A program made the position numbers and the translations under genes. 48,924 nucleotides of DNA. Source: Acrasis kona. Its lineage: Eukaryota; Heterolobosea; Eutetramitea; Acrasida; Acrasidae. Under the pieces are notes generated by a model. That model was not told where the DNA came from. It saw only the letters and a list, made by a program, of their open reading frames with translations, and made no database searches. Positions within the stretch are counted from its first letter, which is position 1, and each line of letters opens with the position of its first letter. The DNA is taken from contig JAOPGA020001692.1 of the NCBI GenBank assembly GCA_026419775.2, positions 1-48,924 of the forward strand, read 5' to 3'. Of this stretch, positions 29,901 to 39,702 are shown piece after piece.

Positions 29901-32340
29901 CACCAGTGTCCCGACTATTCAAATGACCGAGATACTTGTACAACTTACATCAGTACCTACTCAATTAGATGCCTCTGGCCTAACTAAATCTCTTTCGTTA
30001 TTGGATTGCATTAGTTTAAAAGAGTCTGATCTAGCTGTTTACCAACAATATTTAACTATACTTTCTAACATCATGGTTTCAAGCATTGTAATTAAGGAAT
30101 CTATCAGTTATGATGAGCAAATTCAATCTAAATTTACAAACATCACCGATTCTATTACGCCATTAATTCAGATCAATAAGCCACCAATATGCCTTCAATC
30201 CAAGCTTTATTCTCAGATTATTTATAAAAGCAGTGTAGAAAATATTACTAATTTTGAAATGAATTGCAATTTCGAAAAGTATAATATTAAATCAATTAAT
30301 CTACCTAAATTGAATTATCCCAACAATTCTGCATTTGGTGCCGCTGACAGCTATTTTTTTATAGCAACAAACAATGTTGCACAAATGAACCTTGATCAAT
30401 TGGTCAATAGCACTTTGGTGTCTGGGATTATTAAAATTGAAGTCAAAAATACAAACAACAGCAATGTTATAGTCAACTCTTTAGTTGAGCCTATTGTTTT
30501 TACAATTAGCACACTTCCCAATTTCAATTACAGTAGTATACAGAAAAATTCATCGCTAGTTGGGCTACGTCCAGTGTGTATGTTTTACAACACCACAACT
30601 AAGAGCTGGGATACAAATGGTGTGCTGCTAGTATCGTTCACAAACAACACTGTGACATGCGCTACATACCATTTAACAGATTTTGCTGTGTTTGTTCGTC
30701 AAATCACTCCCAATTTCAATTTCCTTACAAGGGAGGATTTCGAAAACATCACAAAATTGAATAAGGATAATATGACTGTAGTAATTGTGCTTTCAGTATT
30801 GACTTTCATTTATTTGTTAGTAATTGTGACTGTGCTCATCATAACCATTCTATTAAAGAGATTCAGTAAGACAAATAGAAGCCAGGCGTATCTTGTCAAA
30901 TCAAATTTATTTGAAAGGCCTCATGGATCATTTAGAAGATTCTTTTATAGATTTGTTGACTACAGTACTTACCTAAAGTTTCTAGTCAACAATCAAACCA
31001 GCAACTCATTTGGAAGATATGAGAAAATAACAATGGTATACATGGCTATACTGGGTATGATGATCAGTAATGCTATATCATTTGGTCAAAACAACAAAAA
31101 CAATCCACTTCAGTTTTTAGCGGCTGCATTTGTCTCTAGCTTAATTACTTTGCCATTCTTAATACTCTTCACCTTCTTGTTCTTGAAGACAGATTCAAGT
31201 TTCAAGAGGAAAAACTCTGTTAATCCAGATCAAAGTAAAATCGAAGTGATCACGCCAATTATTGATAATGAAGAACATTTACATAATTCGGCTGAGTTCG
31301 AGGTGACCATTTTAGAGAAGAAGAGCACAGGGTCCAAGCTACTTGACAATCTTGATGATTTAACTGACAAGCTTGTTGGTTATTTTAATAATTACATGAA
31401 CAGAATGACATGGCAAGGTTGTGTTATATTTGGTGTATCGTCTTTCCTTTATTTTAGTTTTGTTGTAGTGCTTGTTGCTTTAGTACCCGTATGCTTTCCT
31501 TTGATATCTGACCCAGCGTTAGTATCTATTTGTGGTTTTTTGATTGAAGTTTATTTCATTGGTATCTACTTTTTGTTCTTTTACATTAGAAACAACAAAT
31601 ACAAAAAAAATCAAATCACAAGTTGGATGCCATCCATCACTACTTACATTGTAGGGTCAATATTTACTGTTATATTAATTATTCTTGTCTCCATCATTGC
31701 ACTAGTAACAACATTTGCAGTAAGCTCTGATTCAATATGGCGCTATAGACTGATTATTATTGACGTTTATTTGGGTTTGCTTGTGGTCGCCCAACTTTTA
31801 TGGTTAATATTGATGAGCATAAGAAGAAAAGATCATTTCGAGGAATCAAAAAAGAATTTGACAATTGACACAAATGTTGAAAAGAATTCAACAAACCCCT
31901 CACTTTTGAATAAAATAAGGAATAAGATATCTAATGCATTTAGTGGAAGTACATATTTCCCTAGATGGTTTATTATTATTGAATATTTATTGTGTTTACT
32001 TTACATTGGAACATGCATGTACTTTATTATTCTATATGGCATTAAATTTGGAAGTGAGAGTGATGAATGGCTAAAGGCTTGTGCTTTGGCACTTGTTCAA
32101 GATATATTTTTGAACAACCCGGTGGGTTTTGTTGTCCGAATCATTCTTTTACAACTAGTTATCCAGTTTTTAGAGTCGCTGTTCTTTAACAGCGCCCTCT
32201 CACTATTGTTTAGTAGAGGAAACAATATGGTTGTCGTCGAACAGAAGATTGATGACAAACCGAACGAAGAAGCCTACGAGCGAAACAAGAATTTATATGG
32301 AGAGGAGTCTGTAGACATTGATGTCGAAATGACTCTATAA
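26956..32340 (+). CDS. NHL-repeat / mucin-stalk / GPS / multi-TM adhesion-type receptor
   Basis: This is a 1794-aa single-exon surface protein. Residues 1-18 are a signal peptide. Residues 20-365 form about six NHL propeller blades (repeating [23 protein letters not shown], IxTIAGxG). Residues 365-795 are an extended Thr/Pro stalk. A beta-rich segment and an EGF-like Cys patch (about 930-955) lead into a GAIN/GPS region at 1204-1245: [17 protein letters not shown], then [16 protein letters not shown] is the standard autocleavage tripeptide, although the first half of the GPS is short of one Cys. About nine TM segments follow (first near 1274). The TM pattern ([22 protein letters not shown]; then [18 protein letters not shown]) recalls the polycystin-1/REJ family rather than adhesion GPCRs, but I see no PLAT domain. 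It probably senses contact or matrix. Confidence 0.85.
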   Translation: MTILIALAVIFLFRLSYPLPGRIYRFAGVPGSSGYNSDNIQATAATLNIPTGVRVDNRNNVVYISDYNNNRVRVVDCNTTIIKTLAGTTSGFVDNVSPSASKLSQPMDTVIDPLTQQIYISDSANNRIRVINKTSNTIKTIAGSGSTSYTQNVLGTTSGINLPGGIAMDSRNNRLYISEYNTYRILYVSLEDGYIHTLAGSANGFDGDGGLAVNAKLINPMCITVDESRNMAYFCDTGNNRVRSVNLSTGIIQTIVGTGSTAYNGNNIPASSVNLNSCKGLAINVPENVLYVADNNHLVRSIDLNSGISSNIAGVPGSSGYDSDDLVAVNAKLNSPCLLSYDQLNRLLYIAETSNQVVRYIDLGYPTPTPTSTPTHTPTPTPTPTRTPTPTPTPTPTPTPTLTPTPTSTSTPTPTPTPTRTPTPTPTPTPTPTPTLTPTPTPTPTLTPTPTLTPTPTSTPTPTPTPTPTLTPTSTPTPTPTPTPTPTLTPTPTPTPTPTPTPTPTLTPTPTPTPTLIPTPTLPITPTMTPIVTLTITQTSTSSSTPTLTSTDTPTSNPTSMQTPTPTPTPTETLAQIPSPTPTSTYTPTLTPTLTLTPTSVPTSTLTITPAPTPTLVLASTPTFTSLSPTLTPTPTPTPTFIPTIMTPTPTLTTLSTPTITSTPTPTPTITTTTTLISTITPTTSSTTPPTDTATIISTPTLTSTDTPTSNPTSMQTPTPTPTPTETLAQTPTPTPTVTTNPTSTPSTTHIIDTSTPTDTSTLTTTPTSAISTPTTLVSNTPAFTPTLITETSTNAPSPSISCQIGPTSIVTIEDTLIFNCTCNNCYKNTTISYGYYELDGSQHIITSSTNTSYSTSYLPVHQLNNTVTVFAKILGSVSTSNITIVINLDSAPNINSYIDNVIKNQPINDALMSIHYLLSLLDTGNVQSMSGNCNDKGTFNPVLNQCICYKDSGSDCSISSQSQINPSLIRFKLLSMMQDICTSVPTIQMTEILVQLTSVPTQLDASGLTKSLSLLDCISLKESDLAVYQQYLTILSNIMVSSIVIKESISYDEQIQSKFTNITDSITPLIQINKPPICLQSKLYSQIIYKSSVENITNFEMNCNFEKYNIKSINLPKLNYPNNSAFGAADSYFFIATNNVAQMNLDQLVNSTLVSGIIKIEVKNTNNSNVIVNSLVEPIVFTISTLPNFNYSSIQKNSSLVGLRPVCMFYNTTTKSWDTNGVLLVSFTNNTVTCATYHLTDFAVFVRQITPNFNFLTREDFENITKLNKDNMTVVIVLSVLTFIYLLVIVTVLIITILLKRFSKTNRSQAYLVKSNLFERPHGSFRRFFYRFVDYSTYLKFLVNNQTSNSFGRYEKITMVYMAILGMMISNAISFGQNNKNNPLQFLAAAFVSSLITLPFLILFTFLFLKTDSSFKRKNSVNPDQSKIEVITPIIDNEEHLHNSAEFEVTILEKKSTGSKLLDNLDDLTDKLVGYFNNYMNRMTWQGCVIFGVSSFLYFSFVVVLVALVPVCFPLISDPALVSICGFLIEVYFIGIYFLFFYIRNNKYKKNQITSWMPSITTYIVGSIFTVILIILVSIIALVTTFAVSSDSIWRYRLIIIDVYLGLLVVAQLLWLILMSIRRKDHFEESKKNLTIDTNVEKNSTNPSLLNKIRNKISNAFSGSTYFPRWFIIIEYLLCLLYIGTCMYFIILYGIKFGSESDEWLKACALALVQDIFLNNPVGFVVRIILLQLVIQFLESLFFNSALSLLFSRGNNMVVVEQKIDDKPNEEAYERNKNLYGEESVDIDVEMTL
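28050..28546 (+). repeat. Hexamer-type Thr-Pro coding microsatellite
   Basis: A run of ACACCN and ACNCC hexamers encodes (TP)n with scattered R, L, S and I variants. Local 18-30 bp blocks recur within it (for example [16 protein letters not shown] twice). The reverse strand is also open over 429 codons because of the composition. Confidence 0.9.
28588..28684 (+). repeat. Direct repeat copy 1 within the mucin stalk
   Basis: 97 bp identical to 29050-29146, with similarity trailing on for about 20 bp more. It encodes [18 protein letters not shown] and the following residues. The copies are 462 bp apart (154 codons), so the duplication kept the frame. Confidence 0.88.
29050..29146 (+). repeat. 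Direct repeat copy 2 within the mucin stalk
   Basis: Identical over 97 bp to 28588-28684, including third positions, which points to a recent in-frame segmental duplication or gene conversion inside the stalk. Confidence 0.88.
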
Positions 32341-32419
32341 TCAACATTTTTGTGATTGAGTGTGGTTTTCTTCAAGTCGAATGAATGTGACAATAAAGAC
32401 TCTTTTTTGAAATGCACGT

Positions 32420-32779
32420 TTATTTTTGTTCTGCTTCGGATGCGGTTACATTTTCTATGTCTACCCCATGCTTCGCTAGTAGATTTTTGTTGTATTTTTC
32501 TAGCTTCGCCGCTATGTTTTTTTCTTGGATTAGTAATTTATCGCCATCTTGAAGTACAGTAACTGATCCAAATGGTGTTCCTTTATGCTGATAATATTAA
32601 TCAATGTCAAATACAACATTTACTGAATGATCGCACAGGGGCATTTCTTTTGACAAACCACATGAGCATAGTTTGATGCCCTTCTCTGCATTAAGCATTG
32701 AAATAGGAATTTCATAAAACCCTCCTTGCAGTTTTGCCTGAGGGTGCAACTTGATGATAGTTTCCGCGACCTTCTTCAT
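32420..32779 (-). CDS. CDGSH-type iron-sulfur protein
   Basis: CDGSH (mitoNEET-like) proteins carry a labile 2Fe-2S cluster held by three Cys and one His. Two exons (32779-32624, 32587-32420; intron 36 bp) give 107 aa. The motif is C38-S-C40-GLSKEMP-L-C49-D-H-S-H53, with spacing exactly as in the family. The cluster-binding His53 is contributed by the second exon, so unspliced sequence shows a broken motif. The usual Gly of CDGSH is His51 here. No TM segment or clear presequence is present; the C-terminal 50 residues are charged and helical. A mitochondrial, ER or cytosolic location cannot be decided. It may act in redox or iron homeostasis. Confidence 0.88.
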
Positions 32780-32929
32780 TTTCTTTCAATACGTTCAAAC
32801 TTACCATTACAATGAATGCAAAATACTATGATGCATAATAGAACAGTGGAATTAGATGGATAAGATAATTATTTTGTTGCTTTTTATTGCTACAATCAAT
32901 TTTCGATTTTTTACACTTCACATACACAA

Positions 32930-33967
32930 ATGAAGAGATCAAGGAGTTTAGAGCACGCAGCGTTCATAGTTCTGGACGGTCCATCGAAGAAATTCAAGAA
33001 GAATACAGCAAAGGGCTTCATTGATTGCGAAGACATTCTATTGCACGTGATATCCTTCATGTGTACCAAATCTTGGCTATCATTATGCAGGACGTGCACT
33101 GGCATCTATAAATACAATAGAGACGAGAGAGTCATAAAGTCAAGAAGCTACGTAGTTAGAAGAAATGCTACAAATGCCGACATTAGGGAAGCGAATCTCA
33201 AGGGTATACACGCTCTGGATATAAGCAACTGCAACTTTATTACTGCCTTCAATCAATTCTCAGGGGTACATACTTTGAGAATGAGTAATTGTGTACATGT
33301 CGACAATTCAGCCTTTAGCCATCTAAAAGGAATACACGCCCTGTATATGAGCTGTTGCGACCAAATCAGTGACCAGGCATTTATTCACTTGGCGGGAATA
33401 CATACCTTAGACATTAGCAACTGCGACCGGATAAGTGACGAAGCATTCCAACATCTCAAAGGAATACACACTTTAATAATGAAGAACTGTTATCAGATTA
33501 CTGATGCCGCCTTCGTCCATCTCAAAGGAATACATACTTTAAACATGACTGCCTGTGCCGAAGTAACCGACGCAGCATTCATACATTTGAAAGGAATACA
33601 CACTCTGAACATGAGATCCTGCGAATCAATAACCGACGCAGCCTTCGTCCATCTGAAAGGAATTCACACCCTGAACATGAGTTGTTGCGACCAAATCACC
33701 AACGCGGCATTGGTTCACTTGAAAGGAATACATACTTTGGAGATGCGAGGTTGTGAACAAATTAGTGGTGCGGCGCTGGTCCATCTCACAGGAATACACA
33801 CTTTAAATGATGCTAATTATTCAGAGATGTTTGATGCTGCACTTGGATTGTTGCAGTTGCACAAGAGTTTTTCTGTCAAGACATATTCTGGAAGACAATT
33901 ATGCTCTGAGATACACATACCAGGGGTCCATTCGTTCGATTTTCTACAGCCGCTCCAACTTTGGTAG
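32930..33967 (+). CDS. F-box protein with 22-residue leucine-rich-type repeats
   Basis: This is a 345-aa single-exon protein. The N-terminus is basic (KRSRS, KKFKKN). An F-box-like helix pair lies at about residues 32-58 (EDILLHVISFMCTKSWLSLCRTC), expected to bind Skp1 in an SCF ubiquitin ligase. From about residue 88 there are ten repeats of 22 residues with the pattern AFxHLKGIHTLNMxxCxxIxDA, which resemble the Cys-containing LRRs of FBXL proteins (LxxLxLxxCxxIxD) but with a near-invariant GIHTL core. A degenerate GVHSFDF closes the array. It probably selects substrates for ubiquitylation; the targets are unknown. It starts 150 bp from the divergent CDGSH gene. Confidence 0.82.
   Translation: MKRSRSLEHAAFIVLDGPSKKFKKNTAKGFIDCEDILLHVISFMCTKSWLSLCRTCTGIYKYNRDERVIKSRSYVVRRNATNADIREANLKGIHALDISNCNFITAFNQFSGVHTLRMSNCVHVDNSAFSHLKGIHALYMSCCDQISDQAFIHLAGIHTLDISNCDRISDEAFQHLKGIHTLIMKNCYQITDAAFVHLKGIHTLNMTACAEVTDAAFIHLKGIHTLNMRSCESITDAAFVHLKGIHTLNMSCCDQITNAALVHLKGIHTLEMRGCEQISGAALVHLTGIHTLNDANYSEMFDAALGLLQLHKSFSVKTYSGRQLCSEIHIPGVHSFDFLQPLQLW
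33187..33840 (+). repeat. 66-bp tandem coding repeat, about 10 units
   Basis: The DNA pattern CATCTSAAAGGAATACACACT recurs every 66 bp (near 33319, 33385, 33451, 33517, 33583, 33649, 33715, 33781). Units remain alike at synonymous sites, which suggests recent expansion or homogenisation. Confidence 0.88.
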
Positions 33968-34318
33968 AGGAGCTTGCCGGCAATAATGTATCAATAAAAT
34001 TACAATGTACATGTAACAATGTTTTTATTTATGTCTCCCTTTATCGGTAAATGTATTAAACGTTTTTGTTAGATTTTATTTTTTTCAATCCCATCACTTC
34101 AAATCTTTATAATGCACTCATCGAAATACAAAATAGAATCGAAATGCACCGCGCTTACAATACAATAAAGAACTTTCTAATTTATAGTCAGCTAGTCCTT
34201 AGGGTCGGAGATCGGAGATTCAATCCCTTGTGAGCCAATTAATTTTAACAATTTACAACCGAATCCCGCTATAAATCAACGTTGATATTTCTATTCAACT
34301 TCTCGAATATTCCACACA
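33968..34318. other. Intergenic, no gene seen
   Basis: AT-rich spacer between two plus-strand genes, with AATAAAATTACA just after the F-box stop. A GATTCAATCCC at about 34218 resembles a tRNA B box but cannot form a T arm. Confidence 0.45.
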
Positions 34319-35104
34319 ATGCAACAACCCACATCACCGCAATACTACACTAGTAATGAGTCTGAGATTACCACAGAATATAAAGCACTATCTCCTCTAC
34401 TAAACAACGGTGAATGGGTATACTTCAGGGTTAGCGCAGGTATCTGTACGACCATAACAAGATATCTTGTTATATTACTCACGTTTGGTTTGGGTGCTCC
34501 TTTTGTTGAGGTGAATTATTACAGAAATTTATCAAAGGGATGGATATTCAATGGACGAAGAGCAAAATTCACTGGTACCATTTTAGAAATGTTTCTTGTG
34601 ATTGCCATCAACTACTTTTTAAATATCATTACGATAGGAATGTGGTTTTCTTTTGGTTTTGACAAATTCATTTTGGGAAAGCATTTAGATAAAAAGATAA
34701 TGTGGGATGACGAAACGAAACAAAATGGAGAGTGGAAATTGTTCAGTGCTGGTTCCGTCTTCTTGAATATCAGGTTCACACTAACGACTGTTTTGTCTTT
34801 TGGTTTGTTGACAGGCTATGCACGTCATCAATATTACCGTGACTGGGTTGGTACTGTTCGATTGGGAGGAGAAACTTTCAAATACACTGGAAACTCCAGC
34901 AAAGCCGTTTCTCTGTTCTTAACGGAAGTGTTAATGAATTTCATGTTTCCATTTTTGGCATGCATTGTCAGATCTCTTGTCACTAGGGCGTGGAACAAGT
35001 ACGTGGACGAGAACATCACCCCAACGTTCAATAGATACTCTAGCAATCTAGGAACCACCACTTACGACAGTGGTGCACAGAGCTATGTTCAGAATCAGGT
35101 TTAA
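34319..35104 (+). CDS. Multi-pass membrane protein, DUF898 (YjgN)-like
   Basis: This is a 261-aa single-exon protein. After a polar N-terminus (about 30 residues) two similar halves follow, each with a hydrophobic segment, the pattern YYRNL or YYRDW, a G-G-x-x-x-x-(Y/F)-x-G-like turn (FNGRRAKFTGT; LGGETFKYTGNS) and a second pair of TM segments. DUF898/YjgN proteins show the same order (hydrophobic segment, W-x-x-x-x-x-R-x-(F/Y)-x-x-x-x-x-x-G-G-x-x-F-x-y-x-G). No function is established for that family. The assignment is from pattern, so moderate. Its stop lies 39 bp from a possible convergent gene. Confidence 0.68.
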   Translation: MQQPTSPQYYTSNESEITTEYKALSPLLNNGEWVYFRVSAGICTTITRYLVILLTFGLGAPFVEVNYYRNLSKGWIFNGRRAKFTGTILEMFLVIAINYFLNIITIGMWFSFGFDKFILGKHLDKKIMWDDETKQNGEWKLFSAGSVFLNIRFTLTTVLSFGLLTGYARHQYYRDWVGTVRLGGETFKYTGNSSKAVSLFLTEVLMNFMFPFLACIVRSLVTRAWNKYVDENITPTFNRYSSNLGTTTYDSGAQSYVQNQV

Positions 35105-35143
35105 TAAACATTACAACTTTACTTGAACACTGATGTGTGATTG

Positions 35144-35446
35144 TTAACTGTTTATTTCAATTGAATTGGAAATACAGGAGTGCCGATGTAATTTTTCAAT
35201 AAACATCATCAAATGTTTTAATAAAATATTGAACGTTTCTCCCAAACCTTTTGTGAAAGTATTGTGGCATATGACCGTCATCCATTTAGACTTTACGAGA
35301 CCATCTATTGGTGTGTTGTTAAGATTATGAAGGACTAATAATGATGTGTTCAAGTACGCTCTATTTCGAGCGTATAAATGTGATGCCCTTGACGTTCTCT
35401 CAATGGATGTAAAGATGTTGATTTTCATTCTTTGGAGAATTTTCAT
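35144..35446 (-). CDS. Hypothetical protein, about 100 aa
   Basis: A minus-strand ORF of 100 residues from the ATG at 35446; a second in-frame Met lies six codons on. There are no motifs that I recognise. Support is indirect: AATAAACAG on the minus strand sits just past its stop and AATAAA sits just past the stop of the convergent DUF898-like gene, a layout seen repeatedly in this window. Codon choice is ordinary. An upstream exon from the ATG at about 35519 is possible. It may be spurious. Confidence 0.35.
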   Translation of the reverse strand: MKILQRMKINIFTSIERTSRASHLYARNRAYLNTSLLVLHNLNNTPIDGLVKSKWMTVICHNTFTKGLGETFNILLKHLMMFIEKLHRHSCISNSIEINS

Positions 35447-35756
35447 GTTTGAATTTGTAGCACCAGATATAAACAATCAAAAAAGAATAAACTTGTTGTT
35501 GTCGTCTCCAATCATGCATTCTTTGTTTCTGACCTAGCCAACCAATCAATTACAATGTTGCATTCAAAAAATCAAGCTCACCCTAAGATTATTGGTCTTT
35601 ATCATTACCATACCTATATCCACACCCTTATCTCTTTTGATGTTATTTAAATAACCTCTAAACAATTGGAAGCGTATATTTAGATTTTGATTCAATTTCA
35701 TCCGTTATTTTGAAGAACAGACTGAGTGAACTTGTCAATCCAACAAAACACACTTA
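35447..35756. other. Intergenic, no gene seen
   Basis: Upstream region of the PRL phosphatase and of the possible minus-strand gene. A short plus frame (35346-35537) overlaps it without coding evidence. Confidence 0.4.
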
Positions 35757-36290
35757 ATGCAGAGTACATCCAACAGTACGATCATTGAGAGAGGGCCCCT
35801 GAGGTTTATGATTTCTGATGCCCCCTCCAACAATAACATTAATCAAAGAGTTAAAGAATTCCACAACAACAAAGTTACACACTGCATTAGACTATGTCAA
35901 GAAACTTATGACTGTAAGCTAGTAGAGAGAGAGGGCATCAAGTTCTATGTTAGTTATTAATTCAAAACTAATTACTAATCTTAAAAGGACTGGGCTTTCG
36001 AGGATGGTAAAGCGCCACCGAATGAAATCATCAAGGACTGGTTAAATCTTGTTAACCAGGTTTTCCCTCCAGGAGTGAAAAATGATGGAGGAACAATTGC
36101 CATTCACTGCGTCGCTGGATTAGGAAGAGCGCCACTACTCGTTGCGATTGCACTTATCGAGAGATGTAGCATGGATGCCTTTGAAGCGGTCAAGTTCATT
36201 AGAGATCGTCGGAGGGGAGCTATTAATGCGTTACAATTGCAGTTTTTAGAGAAGTACTGCAAGAAGAAGGACAAATGCACTATCATGTGA
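35757..36290 (+). CDS. PTP4A: PRL/PTP4A-type prenylated protein tyrosine phosphatase
   Basis: Two exons (35757-35948, 35988-36290; intron 39 bp) give 164 aa, close to human PRL1-3. Landmarks are [28 protein letters not shown] (with the Cys that forms the redox disulfide in PRLs), the general-acid loop [11 protein letters not shown] (Asp70) and the P-loop [10 protein letters not shown] (Cys105, Arg111), where the family-specific Ala follows Arg. [10 protein letters not shown] and LEKY follow. The C-terminus is basic and ends in CaaX CTIM, so farnesylation and membrane attachment are expected. PRLs also bind CNNM magnesium transporters; that partner is inferred. Confidence 0.95.
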
Positions 36291-36375
36291 CTATATCTTG
36301 TATCTAAATTATCGCACATAAAATACACAGAAATGTTAAATCAAGTGTGCTTCAAAGTATCACACAAAATTGCAA

Positions 36376-36857
36376 CTAATTATGATGGGGTTTTTTATGT
36401 TTTAGTGTAGCATCATCCGTCTTCCTACCTCCGGCCAAAAAGCAAATGTTAATCGCGACAACGGCAGACAAGAAGATTGTTTGTGTAATTGGCGTTCTTG
36501 TTTTGTGAATAAGAGGCACGAATCCAAGTAATTCTCTCGCAAAGTAGTACAGCATGACCGTAGGTATAATTGTAACGATGAGCAAAATCTTTTTTTGTGA
36601 TTCGGTAGACATGGTTATGGAGGCAAAAAGCATCATAATTCCAACAACCAACACGTGAACTGATTATTGTTAATCCTTCACAATAAAGTCATCTTAAACT
36701 AACCATTTGCGAGCATCTTCAAATAAAGTACCATGGGATCACTATTTGGCGTAATGTATCCCGCATCTATTACAGCCTTGGGCATCATCAAGGTAACCGA
36801 TGCGACAACAATCTCAGCTATTCCAAGAAATCCGATATACGCCGACAACAATGGCAT
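36376..36857 (-). CDS. Small four-TM membrane protein, family unknown
   Basis: Two exons (36857-36704, 36659-36376; intron 44 bp) give 145 aa. Four hydrophobic segments are seen: SAYIGFLGIAEIVVASVTLMM, VLVVGIMMLFASI, ILLIVTIIPTVMLYYFA and ITQTIFLSAVVAINICFLAG. The tail is basic and polar (HKKPHHN). The frame is open further upstream to 36917 but without an ATG, so Met at 36857 was chosen. The start is only 46 bp from the divergent LURP-one gene. No family is recognised. Confidence 0.65.
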
Positions 36858-36903
36858 GAGTAGTAATTTTGATTTGAAGGGCAAAGTAAACCAAGTTTTG
36901 TAA

Positions 36904-37482
36904 ATGCCCAGACACAACCTGAACGACTTTGAGGAAGATATTTACAACAACAATCACAACGAAACAGAATTTGACGAGATTAACTACGGACACAACAACG
37001 ACGACAATTACAACCAACCGGACAACAATTTACACGAGAACTATGATATACGTCTTGGAACCAACCGCAAGTTAACATTCTACGACGAAGATGGAAAGCC
37101 CAAATACCGCTTGTTCGTAGATCCCTCCACCGCCACCATCAAAGTCGTGGACCAAAACGACCATGAAGTATCCACCATCAAAAAAGCGCTCGTCTCATTC
37201 CATCCAAAGTTCACAATCACACAAAGCGGCGTCAAGCTTGCAACATGTACCAAACGCTTCAAACCAATCAAACAATCCAAATTCAACTATCAAGATCTCA
37301 ACGGCAACATTTTCAAAATCAAAGGAAACGTGCTGAGTCACTTTTCCCTCACAAAAAACAACCAATCGCAAGTGGCAACCCTAGAAAACATTGGACAAGG
37401 TAATTACCACGCCACCATCGAATCCCAATCGAGAGATTTCACTCACGTTCTAACGTTACTAGCCATTTGCATGTGCGGATGA
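36904..37482 (+). CDS. LURP-one-related (LOR)/tubby-like fold protein
   Basis: This is a 192-aa single-exon protein. Residues 1-50 are Asn/Asp-rich and low complexity. Residues 55-192 follow the LOR pattern: a first strand LTFYDEDGKPKYRLF, then IKVVDQNDHEVSTIKKA, a VSFHPKFTI strand, FNYQDLNGNIFKIKGN, and VATLENIGQGNYHATI near the end, with a hydrophobic C-terminal helix (VLTLLAICMC) that would sit inside the barrel. LOR proteins share the tubby/scramblase fold. In plants some act in defence; here the function is unknown. The stop lies 20 bp from the convergent Rpn9 stop. Confidence 0.78.
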   Translation: MPRHNLNDFEEDIYNNNHNETEFDEINYGHNNDDNYNQPDNNLHENYDIRLGTNRKLTFYDEDGKPKYRLFVDPSTATIKVVDQNDHEVSTIKKALVSFHPKFTITQSGVKLATCTKRFKPIKQSKFNYQDLNGNIFKIKGNVLSHFSLTKNNQSQVATLENIGQGNYHATIESQSRDFTHVLTLLAICMCG

Positions 37483-37502
37483 TAATAAAAAAACATTTTT
37501 AT

Positions 37503-38715
37503 TTAAGCATTCACAATTTCGTTGGTTCCCTTGTCCTGCAAGAATTCGATCGAATGATCCACCTTGTTCAACCAACCGCCAATCTTTTCTCTCAAGTTGG
37601 ATATCTGTGCCTTGTCCAACACTCTTGGCTGAGCCCACGTGACTCTGATCGTGCCGCTCACTTGATCGATCACTCCTCTGATCAACGAATACGCCAACGA
37701 CTTCAACAACAATGGTTCCACTCGATCCAAACCAACTCCGGTGGCATCGGATACGTCTGCGAACGGAATGATTCGATTGTCGGCAGGTCTGTTAAATACT
37801 AATTCCATCACCGCCATCAATTGTAATTTTTCGGTCAAGAAGGATTGATTCTTGTTTAGTACTTCCAGATTACTGAAGGCTGCTGATTGGGCCTGGAATT
37901 CTTTCAAATCGCCCCTGTTGAACGAAAACAATATTTTGAGCAGCCAATCTGCTTGAGAGCCTCTGAGGGATTCGATGACCGGATGGCCCAACAATTCTCC
38001 AAAGTTGTAGATGGAATCGCCCAGCAGCGCAGCGATGCCCAAATCGTAGGCGATGGCCTGTTGTTCGATGTGAGTGATGTCTTCGATGGGCGTGTACGCT
38101 AGATGGAGCAGGGCATTTCTGTAGAATTCGTTTGGATCTTCGGTCAGCTTCAAGTATTCTGCATGGGTCTTGTAGTATGCGGAGTGAACCGTGTTATCGA
38201 CGTGACCCGTTTTTTCGATCAATTCCTTTACTTGTCTGAGTATGTCTCTGCATTGTTGGAATTCCGACGTGCGCAAGTGCCATACTCCAATTTCGGTCTT
38301 CAAGATGGCAACTGCTTCCGCATTGTTTTTGTTCTCCGATAATCTCTTTGCTACGGCTTGTAAAAATTCGATGGTTTCTTGGGGGTTGTTTGATTTTCTT
38401 GTGATGGCCACTACGATTTCTGCAACTCTTAGAGAGTTTAGTTTCAATTCGAATTGGGAGAAGAAATTAATGTATAGTTCATGAAGGGCTTTTCCTGCCT
38501 CATGTGACTCTAGTCCGGGTTGTTTGACTAGATTTTGGATTTCTATCGTAATGTTGTGCCATAGTCTTGGATCGTTGGTTAGATGGATGCGGGCGAGTGG
38601 TGGTTACTTACTTTTGATTATACAAGTCTTGGATTTTGTTGATCGCTTCTTTTTGAGCTGGGTATTGTGATGAGAATGCGGACAATGCTTGACTGGCTGT
38701 TTGTTGTTGCTGCAT
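37503..38715 (-). CDS. PSMD13: 26S proteasome regulatory subunit Rpn9/PSMD13
   Basis: Rpn9 is a PCI-domain lid subunit of the 26S proteasome. Two exons (38715-38612, 38565-37503; intron 46 bp) give 388 aa, as expected (human 376). The N-terminal half is helical repeats (DLYNQKLWHNITIEIQNLV, ELYINFFSQFELKLNSLRVAEI). ELLGHPVIESL and the C-terminal PCI winged-helix region (IPFADVSDATGVGLDRVEPLLLKSLAYSLIRGVIDQ), then TWAQPRVLD, are all family landmarks. The unspliced sequence has an in-frame stop that the 46-bp intron removes. Confidence 0.96.
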
Positions 38716-38808
38716 GATTGATCAATATTAATTTGTTTGTCTCCGGAAGTTGAGTTTTATTTTAGAATGTGTGGTTGAGTGATAAGAAGAACATTTTGAA
38801 GAAGACTT

Positions 38809-39702
38809 TTATTGATAACTTGTACATACTTGATGGATGTGATTGTTTTCGTAGGTTACGATTCCGTGGTTTGGATCGCCATGACCAAGTATTCTAATCT
38901 CGTACTCTAATCTCATTACTTTGGCGACGTCAGCAGCCTTGACGGGTTTGTATTTACGAAGGACACCCTCGAAAATAAATTCAACATGCTGATATAAATC
39001 TCCGAAAATCTTTTCCGCAGATCGTTCATTTTTGCGCTTGGTCAAGAGGAGACTCGGCCTAAATATGCTGATGCTTTTAAAGGAATGTGACTTTATGACA
39101 TTTTCAACAAGACCTTTCATTCTTGTGTAAAAGAACATTGATTCGGAGCTGGCCCCCAGTGTAGAGCAAAGAGAGAAGTGTTGAATAAAATTTTTAAGAC
39201 AGTGCTTCGCGAATGCGGCGTTATAGTCAAGGTCTACTTTTATAAAGCCTTCTTCTCCAGATTCTGCAATTGTTGTCCCCAATGTTGAAAATGCTACATC
39301 AAAGTGTAATCCCTCGAAAATGTCTTCGTCTACGTTGAAAATGTCGTCGAAATTTTCTATAACAATGTTCTTTAATTTGGCATGTTCAATAGACAGTTTC
39401 CTTCTTGTAATCACTGTTACTTGTGAAGAGTGTTTGGTTGATAAAAGTTGTCTAACAAGTTCTTGTCCGACTGCACCTGTACCACCAATAACAACAGCTC
39501 TGTATGTCTCCTTATTCGTTGTCAAGTTAAGATAACTTTGATCAAATTGCGCTGTCTGGTAAGGTAGAGCATTCTTTAGCGGCACAATAATCAAAGCTGG
39601 TATGGCAAACAAGAGCGCAACCAAAATCTTTCCCGTCACCGTCATTTTTTGTTGTAACGTCGCTTGCAACAAATGGTCATCTTTATTTTGATCTACATTC
39701 AT
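38809..39702 (-). CDS. HTATIP2: HTATIP2/TIP30-like atypical short-chain dehydrogenase with membrane anchor
   Basis: This is a single-exon protein of 297 aa from the ATG at 39702. An N-terminal hydrophobic segment (ILVALLFAIPALIIV, about residues 25-40) is absent from human HTATIP2. The Rossmann fold starts VVIGGTGAVGQELVRQLL (NADPH-binding GxxGxxG). RRKLSIEHAKLKN, then DVAFSTLGTT, FIKVDLDYNAAFAKHCL, FSLCSTLGASSES and the active-site YTRMKG block (Y-x3-K) follow. SIFRPSLLLTKRKNERSAEKI closes the core. All are HTATIP2 landmarks. The substrate is unknown; the anchor suggests an ER or mitochondrial membrane location. Confidence 0.87.
   Translation of the reverse strand: MNVDQNKDDHLLQATLQQKMTVTGKILVALLFAIPALIIVPLKNALPYQTAQFDQSYLNLTTNKETYRAVVIGGTGAVGQELVRQLLSTKHSSQVTVITRRKLSIEHAKLKNIVIENFDDIFNVDEDIFEGLHFDVAFSTLGTTIAESGEEGFIKVDLDYNAAFAKHCLKNFIQHFSLCSTLGASSESMFFYTRMKGLVENVIKSHSFKSISIFRPSLLLTKRKNERSAEKIFGDLYQHVEFIFEGVLRKYKPVKAADVAKVMRLEYEIRILGHGDPNHGIVTYENNHIHQVCTSYQ

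Noticed and set aside
34180-34245. tRNA-like B box (GATTCAATCCC)
   Set aside because: No matching T stem, acceptor stem or A box could be formed.
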